Below, piece after piece: positions 25,697 to 34,507 of a stretch of 38,851 bases of DNA (the first letter of the stretch is position 1; each line of letters starts with the position of its first letter). The DNA comes from Steroidobacteraceae bacterium. GTDB taxonomy: Bacteria > Pseudomonadota > Gammaproteobacteria > Steroidobacterales > Steroidobacteraceae. The notes beneath the pieces were generated by a model. It saw nothing but the letters and a program-made list of their open reading frames with translations, ran no database searches and was not told where the DNA came from. The DNA is taken from NCBI GenBank assembly GCA_019683695.1, contig JADGHX010000025.1:1-38851 (forward strand), written 5' to 3'. A program made the position numbers and the translations under genes.

Positions 25697-25925
25697 CCGT
25701 GGATCGCCGCTCGTCAATGTGTCTCGGATGTATCGGAAAATCGCCTGCAGCCAAACTGTCGGACGTGGCCTGCGCTGCCCGCCGGTCACGCGCCCCTTTT
25801 CAGGGGCCGCAGCGTGCGGCGGCTGCGCCGCAATTCCGACAGGCTGCTGCAGGCCCGGCATCTTGCCGCCGGCACCCGGTGTGCGCAAATCCCTCGATAG
25901 AGAGGCGAGCGCGCATCTTTCGCAT

Positions 25926-25941
25926 GCGCCCTTCAGGGCGC
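25926..25941 (-). other. Hairpin with a stop codon in its loop
   Basis: GCGCCC-TTCA-GGGCGC is a perfect 6-bp stem with a 4-nt loop. On the minus strand the loop holds the TGA stop of the SRPBCC gene. No T-run follows, so it is a weak mRNA-end structure rather than a full terminator. Confidence 0.4.
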
Positions 25942-26568
25942 CCGCCCGGCTGAGGCTACCGCAGAGACGTTTCCGGATTCGGAACAGGCCCGCAGCCCCT
26001 TGAGCAGGGCAGGCAGGTCATGGCGCAGAGTCCTGCGCAACAGCCAGTGGGGCATGAGCACGCGAGGCACGGCATATACGCGGTACGTCACGAGCGTGAC
26101 GGCACCGTTCTCGATGGAGCGAAACCCCCAGACACCCTGGTTCTCACTCAGATCGCCACGCACGTTGCTGATGCGGATACGGCTGAAAGGCTCGTATTCC
26201 GCCCGGAATACGTAGTCCAGGCTCGGAGCGAACCAGCCGGGGTCGACGCGATGCTCCACCACCTGCCAGGAGCCATCGGGGGCAGTCTCGAGCACGGCAC
26301 AGTGCTCGAGGTGCGGCACGAACCGGAGCGCCTCCGCGCAGCTCGTCAGCGTGCGGAAGACACGCTCGGCCGGAGCGTGGATCTGCACGGCTGCGCGAAT
26401 CTCTCCGGAAGGCCGGCCCTCCACGACCGAGGTATCGACCAGCACAGCACCCTGATGCAGCCGTGCCAGCTGCGCGTCGGTGAGCGTCCAGTCGACGCTC
26501 TGACCGTACGACGGTGTGAACAGGGCAGACGCGGCCAGCAATAGGGCGATGCGGACACGGGCTAGCAT
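25933..26568 (-). CDS. Exported SRPBCC/START-like domain protein
   Basis: 211 aa. An N-terminal hydrophobic signal ending near SYGQS predicts periplasmic location. The rest is a helix-grip (SRPBCC, polyketide-cyclase-like) domain: EIRAAVQIHAPAERVFRTLTSCAEALRFVPHLEHCAVLE, then WFAPSLDYVFRAEYEPFSRIRISNVRGDL and a C-terminal amphipathic helix (LLRRTLRHDLPALLKGLRA). Such domains bind hydrophobic ligands. The ATG at 26568 has GGGAG upstream and starts the signal peptide, so I reject longer starts. It is divergent from the DUF2845 gene 90 bp away. Ligand unknown. Confidence 0.85.
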   Translation of the reverse strand: MLARVRIALLLAASALFTPSYGQSVDWTLTDAQLARLHQGAVLVDTSVVEGRPSGEIRAAVQIHAPAERVFRTLTSCAEALRFVPHLEHCAVLETAPDGSWQVVEHRVDPGWFAPSLDYVFRAEYEPFSRIRISNVRGDLSENQGVWGFRSIENGAVTLVTYRVYAVPRVLMPHWLLRRTLRHDLPALLKGLRACSESGNVSAVASAGRAP

Positions 26569-26658
26569 TCCACTCCCGGAGAGGCGCGTGGGTAGGTGCC
26601 ACGGCGTGGCCATTCGGTTCATTGCCACGTCGGTTCCGCAGGGGTAGCGTGTGCAACC

Positions 26659-27003
26659 ATGAGCAAGTGGATCCTGATAGCCGGTCTGGCTCTCGCGGCC
26701 GCGTCACCGGCGTACGCTTTCCGGTGCGGGAGCCACCTCGTTACCGAAGGCGCCACGCGTTCGGAAGTAGTCGCCCGCTGCGGTGAGCCCACCGAGATCG
26801 ATCGTCGTAGCAACATTCTGCGCCAGCCGCTCGTGTGGATCCGCGGGCGCCCCTACTCCGTGGGCGATGCCCTCATCGAGATTCCCGTCGAGATCTGGGT
26901 GTACAACCTCGGGCCCAACAAGCTCATGCGACGGTTGCGGTTCGAGGACGGTGTGCTCGTGGACATCGAGACGCTCGGCTACGGCTACCTCGAAGAGAAT
27001 TGA
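26659..27003 (+). CDS. DUF2845 periplasmic protein
   Basis: 114 aa. Signal peptide residues 1-20 (cleavage after AYA). The mature chain begins FRCGSHLVTEGATRSEVVARCGEPTEID: C23 and C41 could form a disulfide, and the G.....EV...CG.P pattern is that of the SmpA/OmlA-like DUF2845 fold. A strand-rich second half follows (VEIWVYNLGPNKLMRRLRFEDGVLVDIETLGYGYL). It is a predicted periplasmic or envelope protein of unknown function. It shares a 90-bp divergent promoter region with the SRPBCC gene. Confidence 0.87.
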   Translation: MSKWILIAGLALAAASPAYAFRCGSHLVTEGATRSEVVARCGEPTEIDRRSNILRQPLVWIRGRPYSVGDALIEIPVEIWVYNLGPNKLMRRLRFEDGVLVDIETLGYGYLEEN

Positions 27004-27111
27004 AAAAGCCCGCCCGGGTCTCCACTTACACGCCTTCCATCCGTTGCCTGACTGATCGCGCCCGAGAGATCGGCATGGCATCCTAACGCCCCTCTCGGCC
27101 GGGAGGTTTCT

Positions 27112-28401
27112 ATGCTCGTCGGATCCGCCGTAAGACGGGTCGCCATCGTCGGTGGCATCCGCATTCCGTTCGCACGCGCCCATGGTGCATATGCGTCGGT
27201 CGGCAACCAGGAAATGCTCACAGCCGCCTTCCGCGGCATCGTGGATCGGTACAAGTTGCACGGCGAGCGGCTGGGCGATGCGATCGCCGGCGCCGTCATC
27301 AAGCACTCGAGCGACTACAACCTCGTGCGCGAATGTGTGCTGGGCTCCGGCCTGCACCCGCAGACCCCGGGCGCGGATCTGCAGCGCGCCTGCGGCACGA
27401 GTCTCGAGGCCGCCATCCTCATCGGCAACAAGATCGCCCTCGGCCAGATCGATGCGGGCCTGGCGGGCGGCGTGGACACGATCAGCGATCCGCCCGTGGT
27501 CTATCCGCGCGCGTATCAGCAGCTCCTGCTGAAGGCGTATCGCGCACGCAGCTTCGCGGACCGTGTCCGGCCCTTCCTCGGCCTGCGGCCGAAGCACTTC
27601 AAGCCGGTGATGCCGGGCGTGGTCGAGCCGCGCACGGGGCTGTCCATGGGACAGCACACCGAGAAGATGGTGAAGACGTGGCACATCAGCCGCGAAGCGC
27701 AGGACCAGCTCGCCTACGAGAGCCACATGCGCGCCGCGGCGGCCTGGCGCGAAGGCTTCTACGACGACCTCGTCGTCGAATTCCAGGGGCTTCGGCAGGA
27801 CAACAACATCCGCCCGGATACCACGCTCGAGAAGCTCGCGAAGCTGAAGCCGTCGTTCGACTTGAGCGGCGCGGGCACGCTCACGGCCGGCAACAGCACG
27901 CCGCTCACCGACGGCGCCTCCGCCGTGCTGCTCGCCTCGGAAGACTGGGCGGCCAAGCACAACCTGCCGGTGCTCGCGTATCTGCGGTACGGGAAGGTGT
28001 GGGCGGTGGATTTCGCCTCCGGCAAGGAGGGTTTGCTCATGGCGCCGGCCCATGCGGTGGCCGAGATGCTGAAGGATGCCAACCTCTCCCTGCAGGACTT
28101 CGACTACTACGAGATTCACGAGGCGTTTGCGGGCCAGGTGCTCTGCACGCTCAAGGCCTGGGAGACACCGGAATACTGCCGGGACGTGCTGGGCCTGCCT
28201 GGCGCGCTCGGGAGCATCGATCGCGCGAAGCTCAACGTGAAGGGGGGCAGCGTGGCCATCGGCCATCCGTTCGCCGCCACCGGCACCCGCATCGTGGCGG
28301 GGCTCGCCAAGCTGCTCGCCAACGACCCGAACGCGCGCCGCGGCCTGATCTCGGTGTGCACGGCGGGCGGCATGGGCGTCGCCGCCATTCTCGAGCGCTG
28401 A
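27112..28401 (+). CDS. fadI: Acetyl-CoA acyltransferase (FadI-like thiolase)
   Basis: 429 aa, thiolase that cleaves 3-ketoacyl-CoA, or joins acetyl-CoA units, in the cytoplasm. Nucleophile C94 lies in RACGTS, with the second active-site set HEAFAG, GHPFAATG and CTAGGMGVAAI near the C-terminus. The length and the DNNIR and STPLTDGASAVLLASED segments match FadI. The ATG at 27112 has GGGAGG upstream. No partner FadJ or FadB is adjacent; the neighbours are the DUF2845 gene and a diguanylate cyclase. Thiolase assignment is certain; FadI specificity is likely from alignment by eye. Confidence 0.93.
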   Translation: MLVGSAVRRVAIVGGIRIPFARAHGAYASVGNQEMLTAAFRGIVDRYKLHGERLGDAIAGAVIKHSSDYNLVRECVLGSGLHPQTPGADLQRACGTSLEAAILIGNKIALGQIDAGLAGGVDTISDPPVVYPRAYQQLLLKAYRARSFADRVRPFLGLRPKHFKPVMPGVVEPRTGLSMGQHTEKMVKTWHISREAQDQLAYESHMRAAAAWREGFYDDLVVEFQGLRQDNNIRPDTTLEKLAKLKPSFDLSGAGTLTAGNSTPLTDGASAVLLASEDWAAKHNLPVLAYLRYGKVWAVDFASGKEGLLMAPAHAVAEMLKDANLSLQDFDYYEIHEAFAGQVLCTLKAWETPEYCRDVLGLPGALGSIDRAKLNVKGGSVAIGHPFAATGTRIVAGLAKLLANDPNARRGLISVCTAGGMGVAAILER

Positions 28402-28552
28402 GCGCGCAAATCCGGCGCCCCGACATCACTCACCGGACGCAAAATCAGTACACTCAACTCTTGCAGCGCAGGTCCCGCTCGAGGTGGCGCACGACCTGCC
28501 GCTGTCGTTTGCGTTGTATTGGGGATGTGACAACCGCCCTGCGGAGAGCCTG

Positions 28553-30007
28553 ATGAGCGCCGATCAAGACTGGCGTGAGAAATATCGCGAGGCCCTGAGG
28601 CGGCTCGCAGAAGAAGAAGCACGCTCGGTCAAGACCCAGAACGTCCTGAAGCTGCTCATAGGGCGGCTGTGTCTTGCGGCCCAGGGGCGCGATGCCCGTC
28701 TGGATCAGGAGATTGCGCGCGTCGCCGAGACGGTGCGCCAGCACATCGACGCGAGCTCCGTGGAAGCGCTGCTCGGCCCCTTGTCTGAAGCGGTGGCCGC
28801 GCTCGACCGTCATGAGCGCGCCTCCGCCGCGCCTTCGCCGCCGGCCGCGGAGGCCGCGCGCCCTGTATCGGCAGCTCCTGCGGCACCGCAAGCGCACAAG
28901 GAACAGCCAGCCGCGGAAAGCACGTCCGCGGCCATCGCGGCCAATGCAAGCCCGAGTGAGGCAGCGCCCGCCGATGCGGAGCTCGACTCCACGACGGTGC
29001 TCGACCGGCTCGCGCTCCTGCCGGAGCTGAAGCCGGTGGTCACGGAATTGCGGTCCCGCCGGCGCGAGACGCTGAATCTGCGAGAGATGGCCGAGCTTCT
29101 CGAGCGCGTGACGCGCTACGCCACCGAGCAACGTGCGCAAGTGCAACGCGAGAAGCTCGAGCTGGAAAGTCTCGTGCAGCAGACCGCCGCCCGTCTCGAA
29201 GAGATCACGTCCCACCTCGCCGGCGAAATGGCAGACCGCAACGCCTCCCAGGAGGACACGCAGAAGCTCAATGCGCTGGTCACGGGCGAAGTCGAGCAGA
29301 TTCGCCTCACGGCTGCGGGAGCGGCGGACGTGGCCACGCTGCGCCAGCAGCTCACGGCGCGCCTCGACGCCATCAGCAACCATCTCATTCAGTTTCAGAC
29401 GCGCGAGGATGCGCGCATCCGCACCTACCGCGACAGAGTGCAACGCATGCGCGCGCGCATCGCCGTGCTGGAGCGTGAAAGCCGCACGCTTCAGGAAAAC
29501 CTGCGAGAAGAACAGCGCATGGCGATGATCGATGCGCTCACCGGCATTCCGAACCGGGCGGCATACGACGATCGCATTGAAGAGGAATTCAAGCGCTGGA
29601 AGCGCTTCGCGCGGCCGGTGAGCATCCTCGCGTGGGACATCGACCGCTTCAAGGCCATCAACGATGCCTACGGGCACAAGGCCGGCGACAAGGTGCTGCG
29701 GGTGATCGGGCAGCACCTCGCCCGCCACGTGCGTGACACGGACTTCGTCGGGCGCTATGGCGGCGAGGAGTTCGTGATGTTGCTCGTCGGCACGAAGGCC
29801 GAGGAAGCGCGCGTGGTGGCCGACAAGATTCGCCTCGAGATCGCGCAGCTCGGCTTCCATTTCCACGATCAGCCGGTCGCCGTGACCGCCTCGTGCGGGA
29901 TCACGGAGTTCACCGGCTCGGACACGCCGGACATCATCTTCGATCGCGCCGACCGCGCGCTGTACCAGGCGAAGCAGGCGGGCCGGAACTGCTGCGTCGT
30001 GAGCTGA
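28553..30007 (+). CDS. Soluble coiled-coil diguanylate cyclase
   Basis: 484 aa with no membrane segment. An N-terminal helical domain (1-85), an Ala/Pro/Ser-rich linker (90-145), a long coiled coil (about 160-322) and a GGDEF domain (322-484) follow in order. The active loop is GGEEF (403-407) with MIDALTGIPNRAAYDDR and WDIDRFKAINDAYGHKAGD, and the inhibitory RDTD (394-397) lies five residues before it. It should make c-di-GMP with product inhibition; the coiled coil would drive dimerisation. I chose the ATG at 28553 because GGAGAG precedes it; a 23-residue-longer start at 28484 is poor. The gene is flanked by the thiolase and the dioxygenase promoter. Confidence 0.92.
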   Translation: MSADQDWREKYREALRRLAEEEARSVKTQNVLKLLIGRLCLAAQGRDARLDQEIARVAETVRQHIDASSVEALLGPLSEAVAALDRHERASAAPSPPAAEAARPVSAAPAAPQAHKEQPAAESTSAAIAANASPSEAAPADAELDSTTVLDRLALLPELKPVVTELRSRRRETLNLREMAELLERVTRYATEQRAQVQREKLELESLVQQTAARLEEITSHLAGEMADRNASQEDTQKLNALVTGEVEQIRLTAAGAADVATLRQQLTARLDAISNHLIQFQTREDARIRTYRDRVQRMRARIAVLERESRTLQENLREEQRMAMIDALTGIPNRAAYDDRIEEEFKRWKRFARPVSILAWDIDRFKAINDAYGHKAGDKVLRVIGQHLARHVRDTDFVGRYGGEEFVMLLVGTKAEEARVVADKIRLEIAQLGFHFHDQPVAVTASCGITEFTGSDTPDIIFDRADRALYQAKQAGRNCCVVS

Positions 30008-30028
30008 CGCGCGCGGCCGTTGCGCCGT

Positions 30029-30057
30029 TTGCCATTGGTTACATCTGAAACTAAATT
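30029..30057 (+). promoter_or_regulatory. Promoter ahead of the homogentisate dioxygenase-like gene
   Basis: TTGCCA (30029-30034, five of six consensus) and TAAATT (30052-30057, four of six) are separated by exactly 17 bp, in a locally AT-rich patch of this GC-rich window. The implied start site near 30064 leaves a leader of about 21 nt to the ATG at 30085, with GGAG at 30075-30078. Confidence 0.62.
30035..30054. promoter_or_regulatory. Imperfect palindrome inside the -35/-10 spacer
   Basis: TTnGTTnCAnnTGnAACnAA: seven of ten base pairs are symmetric, centred between 30044 and 30045. It fills the spacer of the promoter at 30029-30057 and reaches into the -10, the classic place for a repressor operator. 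Tyrosine-catabolism regulators of several families (IclR, MarR, AsnC) exist, but no regulator gene is adjacent. Confidence 0.5.
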
Positions 30058-30084
30058 GGTGGCCCCGGCCTTTCGGAGCCGCCC

Positions 30085-31224
30085 ATGAAGCGCTACATCC
30101 CGCACGCCCACGTCCAGGGCATCGCCTCCCGTCAAGCCCACGCAGACCTGCCGCCCGGAACGTACGAGCGGGAGATCAGCAAGGAGGGCTTCTTCGGGCC
30201 CGCGGCGCACCTGTACCACCGCCACCCGCCCACCGGGTGGGTGAGCTTCGAAGGGCCGCTTCGGCCGCACGCGTTCGATTTTGCGAAGGTGCCGCAACAA
30301 GCGGTGCCTGACCCGTGGGCCGCCTGCGGGATGCTCACGAATGCGTCCGTGCGCATCCGCTTCTGGCAAGCGGCGGCCGGCGTCATGCCCTATCTCGCAC
30401 GCAATGCGGATGGCGACGATCTTCTCTTCATCCACAAGGGCAGCGGCGAGCTGTACTGCGATTTCGGTCACCTCACGTTCGCAACAGGCGACTACATCGT
30501 CCTGCCGCGCGGCACGCTCTGGCGCGTGGAATGCCGCGAGCCCATTGCGGTGCTGGCAATCGAAGCCACCAATGCGAGCTACACGCTTCCCGAGAAGGGG
30601 CTGGTGGGCGCGCACGCGATCTTCGATCCGGCGATGCTGGATGTGCCGCAGATCGATGAAGCTTTCCGCGCACAGCAGAGCGATGAGGGCGAGTGGCAGG
30701 TGAAGGTGAAGCGCCGCGGCGCGCTATCCACCATCACGTATCCCTTCAATCCACTGGACGCGGTGGGCTGGCACGGTGATCTCACCGTCGCCCGCATCAA
30801 CGTGAAGGACATCCGGCCGCTGATGAGCCACCGCTATCATCTGCCGCCCTCGGCGCACACCACGTTCGTGGGCAATCGCTTCGTGGTCTGCACGTTCGTC
30901 CCCCGGCCCTTCGAATCGGACCCGGGCGCCCTGAAGGTGCCGTTCTTCCACAATAACGATGACTACGACGAGTTCCTGTTCTATCACGCAGGCAGCTTCT
31001 TCTCGCGCGACAACATTCACCCCGGAATGGTCACGCTGCACCCGGCGGGCTTCACGCATGGCCCTCACCCGAAGGCGCTCCGGAACATGCTTACGCAGGC
31101 GAAGCCTGCAACGGATGAAGTCGCCGTGATGGTGGACGCGCGAGACGCGCTGGAGATTCAGGAGGCAGCGCGCGCAGTGGAGTGGACGGAATACGTGAAC
31201 AGCTGGCGCGGAGGCGCGTCGTGA
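30085..31224 (+). CDS. hmgA: Homogentisate 1,2-dioxygenase-like protein
   Basis: 379 aa cupin-fold iron dioxygenase of the tyrosine/phenylalanine catabolic type. The predicted Fe(II) ligands are H289 and E296 (FFHNNDDYDEF) and H325 (FTHGPHP), spaced 36 residues end to end as in known homogentisate dioxygenases; SAHTTFVGNRFVVCTFVPR lies just before. It would open the ring of homogentisate to maleylacetoacetate. At 379 aa it is shorter than the 430-445 aa of well-studied enzymes, so the substrate may differ. It heads a co-directional series and its stop overlaps the start of the FAH-type gene by 4 nt. Confidence 0.85.
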   Translation: MKRYIPHAHVQGIASRQAHADLPPGTYEREISKEGFFGPAAHLYHRHPPTGWVSFEGPLRPHAFDFAKVPQQAVPDPWAACGMLTNASVRIRFWQAAAGVMPYLARNADGDDLLFIHKGSGELYCDFGHLTFATGDYIVLPRGTLWRVECREPIAVLAIEATNASYTLPEKGLVGAHAIFDPAMLDVPQIDEAFRAQQSDEGEWQVKVKRRGALSTITYPFNPLDAVGWHGDLTVARINVKDIRPLMSHRYHLPPSAHTTFVGNRFVVCTFVPRPFESDPGALKVPFFHNNDDYDEFLFYHAGSFFSRDNIHPGMVTLHPAGFTHGPHPKALRNMLTQAKPATDEVAVMVDARDALEIQEAARAVEWTEYVNSWRGGAS

Positions 31225-32201
31225 AGCTCGCCAGCCTCCGGTCGGACGGGCGGGACGGGCAGCTCGTCGTCGTGAATCGCGCACTCACGCGTTACGCACG
31301 AGTGGCCGATGTCGCACCCTCTCTGCAATCCGCGCTGGATCGCTGGCCCGAGGTGGAGCCGCAGTTGCGGGAGATTGCCGCAGCGCTCGAAGCCGGCACG
31401 CATCCGCAGACGCATGCGTTCGATCCGCGTGAGTGCATGGCGCCGCTGCCGCGTGCCTTCCACTGGGCCGACGGCAGCGCGTACGTGAATCACATCGAGC
31501 TGGTGCGCAAGGCGCGCGGCGCCGAGATGCCGAGCCAGTTCTGGAAGGATCCGCTCATCTATCAGGGCGGGTCGGATGACTTTCTCGGCGCCTGCGACGA
31601 CGCGCGCTTCGTCAGCGAGGAACACGGTATCGATCTCGAAGCCGAGGTCGGCGTGATCACGGACGATGTTCCGATGGGCACGCCCGCCGACCGGGCGGCG
31701 GAGCACATCAAGCTGCTGGTGCTCATCAACGACTGGACGCTGCGCAATCTCGTGCCCGGCGAGCTCGCCAAGGGCTTCGGCTTCTATCAATCCAAGCCGG
31801 CCACCGGCTTCTCGCCCGTTGCCATCACGCCGGATGAGCTCGGCGCCGCGTGGCGCGGCGGCAAGGTGCATCTGCCGCTGGTGAGCCACATCAACGGCCG
31901 GCTGTTCGGCCGGCCGAACGCAGGCGTGGACATGACGTTCGACTTTCACCAGATCATCGCGCACGCCGCGTATACGCGCCGATTGGGCGCCGGCACGATC
32001 ATTGGCTCCGGCACGGTGTCGAATCGCGATCGCTCGACAGGCTCCTCCTGTCTCGCGGAAGTGCGCGCGCTCGAGATGATCGAGCACGGCGCGCCGCGCA
32101 CGCCCTTTCTGTCCTTTGGAGACCGCGTGCGCGTGGAGATGATGGACCCTTCCGGCGCCAGCCTGTTCGGCGCGATCGACCAGCGTGTCGTGCGTGCGTA
32201 G
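31221..32201 (+). CDS. Fumarylacetoacetate hydrolase-family protein
   Basis: 326 aa. The metal-binding FAH core has E140-x-E142 (IDLEAEVGVITDD) and D171 (LINDWTLRNL), plus KPATGFSPVA and GSGTVSNRD. The family cleaves C-C bonds such as fumarylacetoacetate to fumarate and acetoacetate, the last step of homogentisate catabolism. The start is the GTG at 31221, with GGAGG 6 nt upstream, overlapping the preceding TGA, so the two are translated together. Maleylacetoacetate isomerase and 4-hydroxyphenylpyruvate dioxygenase, which would complete the pathway, are not in this window. Confidence 0.92.
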   Translation: MKLASLRSDGRDGQLVVVNRALTRYARVADVAPSLQSALDRWPEVEPQLREIAAALEAGTHPQTHAFDPRECMAPLPRAFHWADGSAYVNHIELVRKARGAEMPSQFWKDPLIYQGGSDDFLGACDDARFVSEEHGIDLEAEVGVITDDVPMGTPADRAAEHIKLLVLINDWTLRNLVPGELAKGFGFYQSKPATGFSPVAITPDELGAAWRGGKVHLPLVSHINGRLFGRPNAGVDMTFDFHQIIAHAAYTRRLGAGTIIGSGTVSNRDRSTGSSCLAEVRALEMIEHGAPRTPFLSFGDRVRVEMMDPSGASLFGAIDQRVVRA

Positions 32202-32290
32202 CCGCATCTTGCGGCCCGGAGCGGTGCATTTCCCTCCCCCTGAGCGGGACGTTATCCTGTCTTCCCATCCTCCCCCGCGAAGGCTGTTCC

Positions 32291-32974
32291 ATGGGTGAAT
32301 TCACCACCATCATGGCCCGCGACGGTCATGAGTTCCGCGCCTACCTCGCCGCGCCGCCCGGCGTGGCGCGAGGCGCCGTTGTCGTCATTCAGGAAATCTT
32401 CGGCGTCAATTCCCACATCCGTGCCGTGACCGACAGCTACGCGGCCGAAGGCTACGTGGCCATCGCGCCCAGCCTGTTCGACCGCGTGCGCCGGGGCATC
32501 GAGCTCGGCTATTCGCCGCCTGAGATGGATGAGGGCCGTGGCTACGTGATGCAGCTCAAGCCCGAGCAGACGCTCAAGGACGTGGCCGCCGCCATGGCCG
32601 TCGTGAAGCACGCCGGACGCATCGGCATGGTCGGCTACTGCTGGGGCGGGCGCATTGCCTACGTGGCCGCGTCCAGCGATCTGCCGCTCACCTGCGCCGT
32701 TGTGTACTACGGTGGCGGCATCACGCAGATTCTGGACCGCAAGCCGAGATGCCCCGTCATGTATCACTTCGGCGAGCGTGACAAGCACATCACGCTTGAT
32801 GATGTGGCGAAGATCAGGGCGGCGCATCCCGAAGGCGTGTTCTACATCTATCCCGCAGACCACGGCTTCAATTGCGATCAGCGCCCGAGCTACGACGCCG
32901 CGAGCGCAGCGCTTGCACGCCAGCGAACGCTGGAGTTCTTCCAGCAGCACGTCGTCGAGGGGAAGAAGGAGTAG
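32291..32974 (+). CDS. Dienelactone hydrolase-family protein
   Basis: 227 aa alpha/beta hydrolase. The Cys-type triad is C117 (GYCWGG), D164 (GERDKH) and H191 (ADHGF), with E35 in IQEIFGV to activate the Cys; these match the arrangement of carboxymethylenebutenolidase. It would open lactone intermediates in aromatic degradation, or hydrolyse another ester. It begins 89 bp after the FAH-type gene with GAAGG ahead of the ATG. There is no signal peptide. The frame is open far upstream, but only this ATG gives a family-length product. Confidence 0.93.
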   Translation: MGEFTTIMARDGHEFRAYLAAPPGVARGAVVVIQEIFGVNSHIRAVTDSYAAEGYVAIAPSLFDRVRRGIELGYSPPEMDEGRGYVMQLKPEQTLKDVAAAMAVVKHAGRIGMVGYCWGGRIAYVAASSDLPLTCAVVYYGGGITQILDRKPRCPVMYHFGERDKHITLDDVAKIRAAHPEGVFYIYPADHGFNCDQRPSYDAASAALARQRTLEFFQQHVVEGKKE

Positions 32975-33017
32975 CGGTCCGGCGCACCGCTGCTCATCGA
33001 CACTATTGGAGGCGATC

Positions 33018-34475
33018 GTGGCGTTGGAGCTCAGAGATCCGAGCCTGCTGCGGCAGCAGAGCTATATCGCGGGAGAGTGGTGCAACGCGGACAGTGGCGC
33101 GACGCTGGACGTGCGCAACCCCGCCACCGGCGAGAAGCTGGGCACCGTCCCGAAGATGGGCGCTGCCGAGACACGCCGGGCCATCGAGGCCGCCGCGGCC
33201 GCCATGCCCGCGTGGGCGCGCAAGACGGCGAAGGAGCGCGCGCTGATCCTGCGCCGCTGGCACGACCTCATGCTCGCCAATCAGGAAGATCTCGCCCGCA
33301 TCATGACGGCCGAGCAGGGCAAGCCGCTCGCCGAGGCGCGCGGCGAGATCGCGTATTCCGCCAGCTTCATCGAATGGTTCGCGGAGGAAGGCAAGCGCGT
33401 CTACGGCGACGTGATCCCGCCGCATCAGCCGGACAAGCGCATTCTCGTCCTGCGCCAGCCGGTCGGCGTGGTCGCGGCCATCACGCCCTGGAATTTCCCG
33501 TCCGCCATGATTGCCCGCAAGGTTGCGCCGGCGCTGGCGGCCGGATGCACGTTCGTCTGCAAGCCTGCCGCGCAGACGCCCTACTCTGCGTTCGCAATGG
33601 CGGAGCTGGGCGCGCGCGCAGGCATTCCCGCGGGAGTGCTCAACCTGCTCACGGGCAGCGCGAGTGAGATCGGCGCGGAGATGACCTCGAACCCGATCGT
33701 GCGCAAGGTGACGTTCACCGGCTCCACCGAAGTCGGCAAGAAACTCATGGCGCAATCTGCAGGCACGCTGAAGAAGCTGTCGCTGGAGCTGGGGGGAAAC
33801 GCGCCGTTCATCGTCTTCGACGACGCGGACCTCGACGCCGCGGTTCAGGGCGCCATCGCGAGCAAATACCGCAACACAGGCCAGACCTGCGTGTGCGCGA
33901 ACCGCCTCCTTGTGCAGAGCGGTGTGTATGAAGCCTTTACACGCAAGCTCGTCGAAGCGGTGTCGAAGCTGCGCGTGGGGGATGGCCTGAAGGGTGCGAC
34001 GGACCAGGGCCCGCTCATCGACGAAAAGGCGCTCGCGAAGGTGGAGGAACACATCGCGGATGCGGTGAGCAAGGGCGCGAAGATCGCACTCGGCGGCAAG
34101 CGTCACGCGCTCGGCGGCACGTTCTTCCAGCCCACGGTGCTCGTCGACGTGACGCCGGGCATGGCTGTTGCGCGCGAAGAAACCTTCGGGCCGGTCGCGC
34201 CGTTGTTCCGGTTCGAGACCGAGGCGGAGGCCATCCGCATGGCAAACGACACGGAGTTCGGCCTCGCGGCGTACGTGTACACGCGCGACCTGGGCCGTTC
34301 CTGGCGCGTCTCCGAAGCGCTGGAATACGGCATCGTGGGGCTCAACACCGGGCTCATCTCCACGGAGGTGGCGCCGTTCGGTGGAGTGAAGGAATCCGGC
34401 TTTGGACGCGAGGGTTCGAAGTACGGCATTCTCGACTACACGGAGATCAAGTACGTCTGCGCCGGCGGCATCTGA
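33018..34475 (+). CDS. gabD: NAD(P)-dependent aldehyde dehydrogenase (succinate-semialdehyde type)
   Basis: 485 aa. Catalytic C291 is in GQTCVCANR, which has the second Cys typical of GabD. General base E257 is in LELGGN. ITPWNFP, KPAAQTPYSA and GSTEVGK are also present, and the length matches succinate-semialdehyde dehydrogenase (482 aa in E. coli). It oxidises an aldehyde to an acid. The GTG at 33018 was chosen because GGAGG lies 6 nt upstream; longer in-frame starts overlap the dienelactone hydrolase gene and have no homology. Specificity for succinate semialdehyde is likely from the motifs but not proven. Confidence 0.92.
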   Translation: MALELRDPSLLRQQSYIAGEWCNADSGATLDVRNPATGEKLGTVPKMGAAETRRAIEAAAAAMPAWARKTAKERALILRRWHDLMLANQEDLARIMTAEQGKPLAEARGEIAYSASFIEWFAEEGKRVYGDVIPPHQPDKRILVLRQPVGVVAAITPWNFPSAMIARKVAPALAAGCTFVCKPAAQTPYSAFAMAELGARAGIPAGVLNLLTGSASEIGAEMTSNPIVRKVTFTGSTEVGKKLMAQSAGTLKKLSLELGGNAPFIVFDDADLDAAVQGAIASKYRNTGQTCVCANRLLVQSGVYEAFTRKLVEAVSKLRVGDGLKGATDQGPLIDEKALAKVEEHIADAVSKGAKIALGGKRHALGGTFFQPTVLVDVTPGMAVAREETFGPVAPLFRFETEAEAIRMANDTEFGLAAYVYTRDLGRSWRVSEALEYGIVGLNTGLISTEVAPFGGVKESGFGREGSKYGILDYTEIKYVCAGGI

Positions 34476-34507
34476 GGCGGCCCGCGGCGACAGAAGGTTT
34501 CGAGGAC

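Noticed and set aside
26704-29866. Two long minus-strand frames under the thiolase and the second diguanylate cyclase
   Set aside because: The plus strand holds complete enzyme motifs; the minus-strand products lack any domain.
22221-30007. A c-di-GMP signalling cluster formed by the two diguanylate cyclases
   Set aside because: The two cyclase genes are about 5 kb apart on opposite strands with gshA, Mpo1-like, SRPBCC, DUF2845 and thiolase genes between them, and there is no EAL, HD-GYP or PilZ gene. They appear independent.
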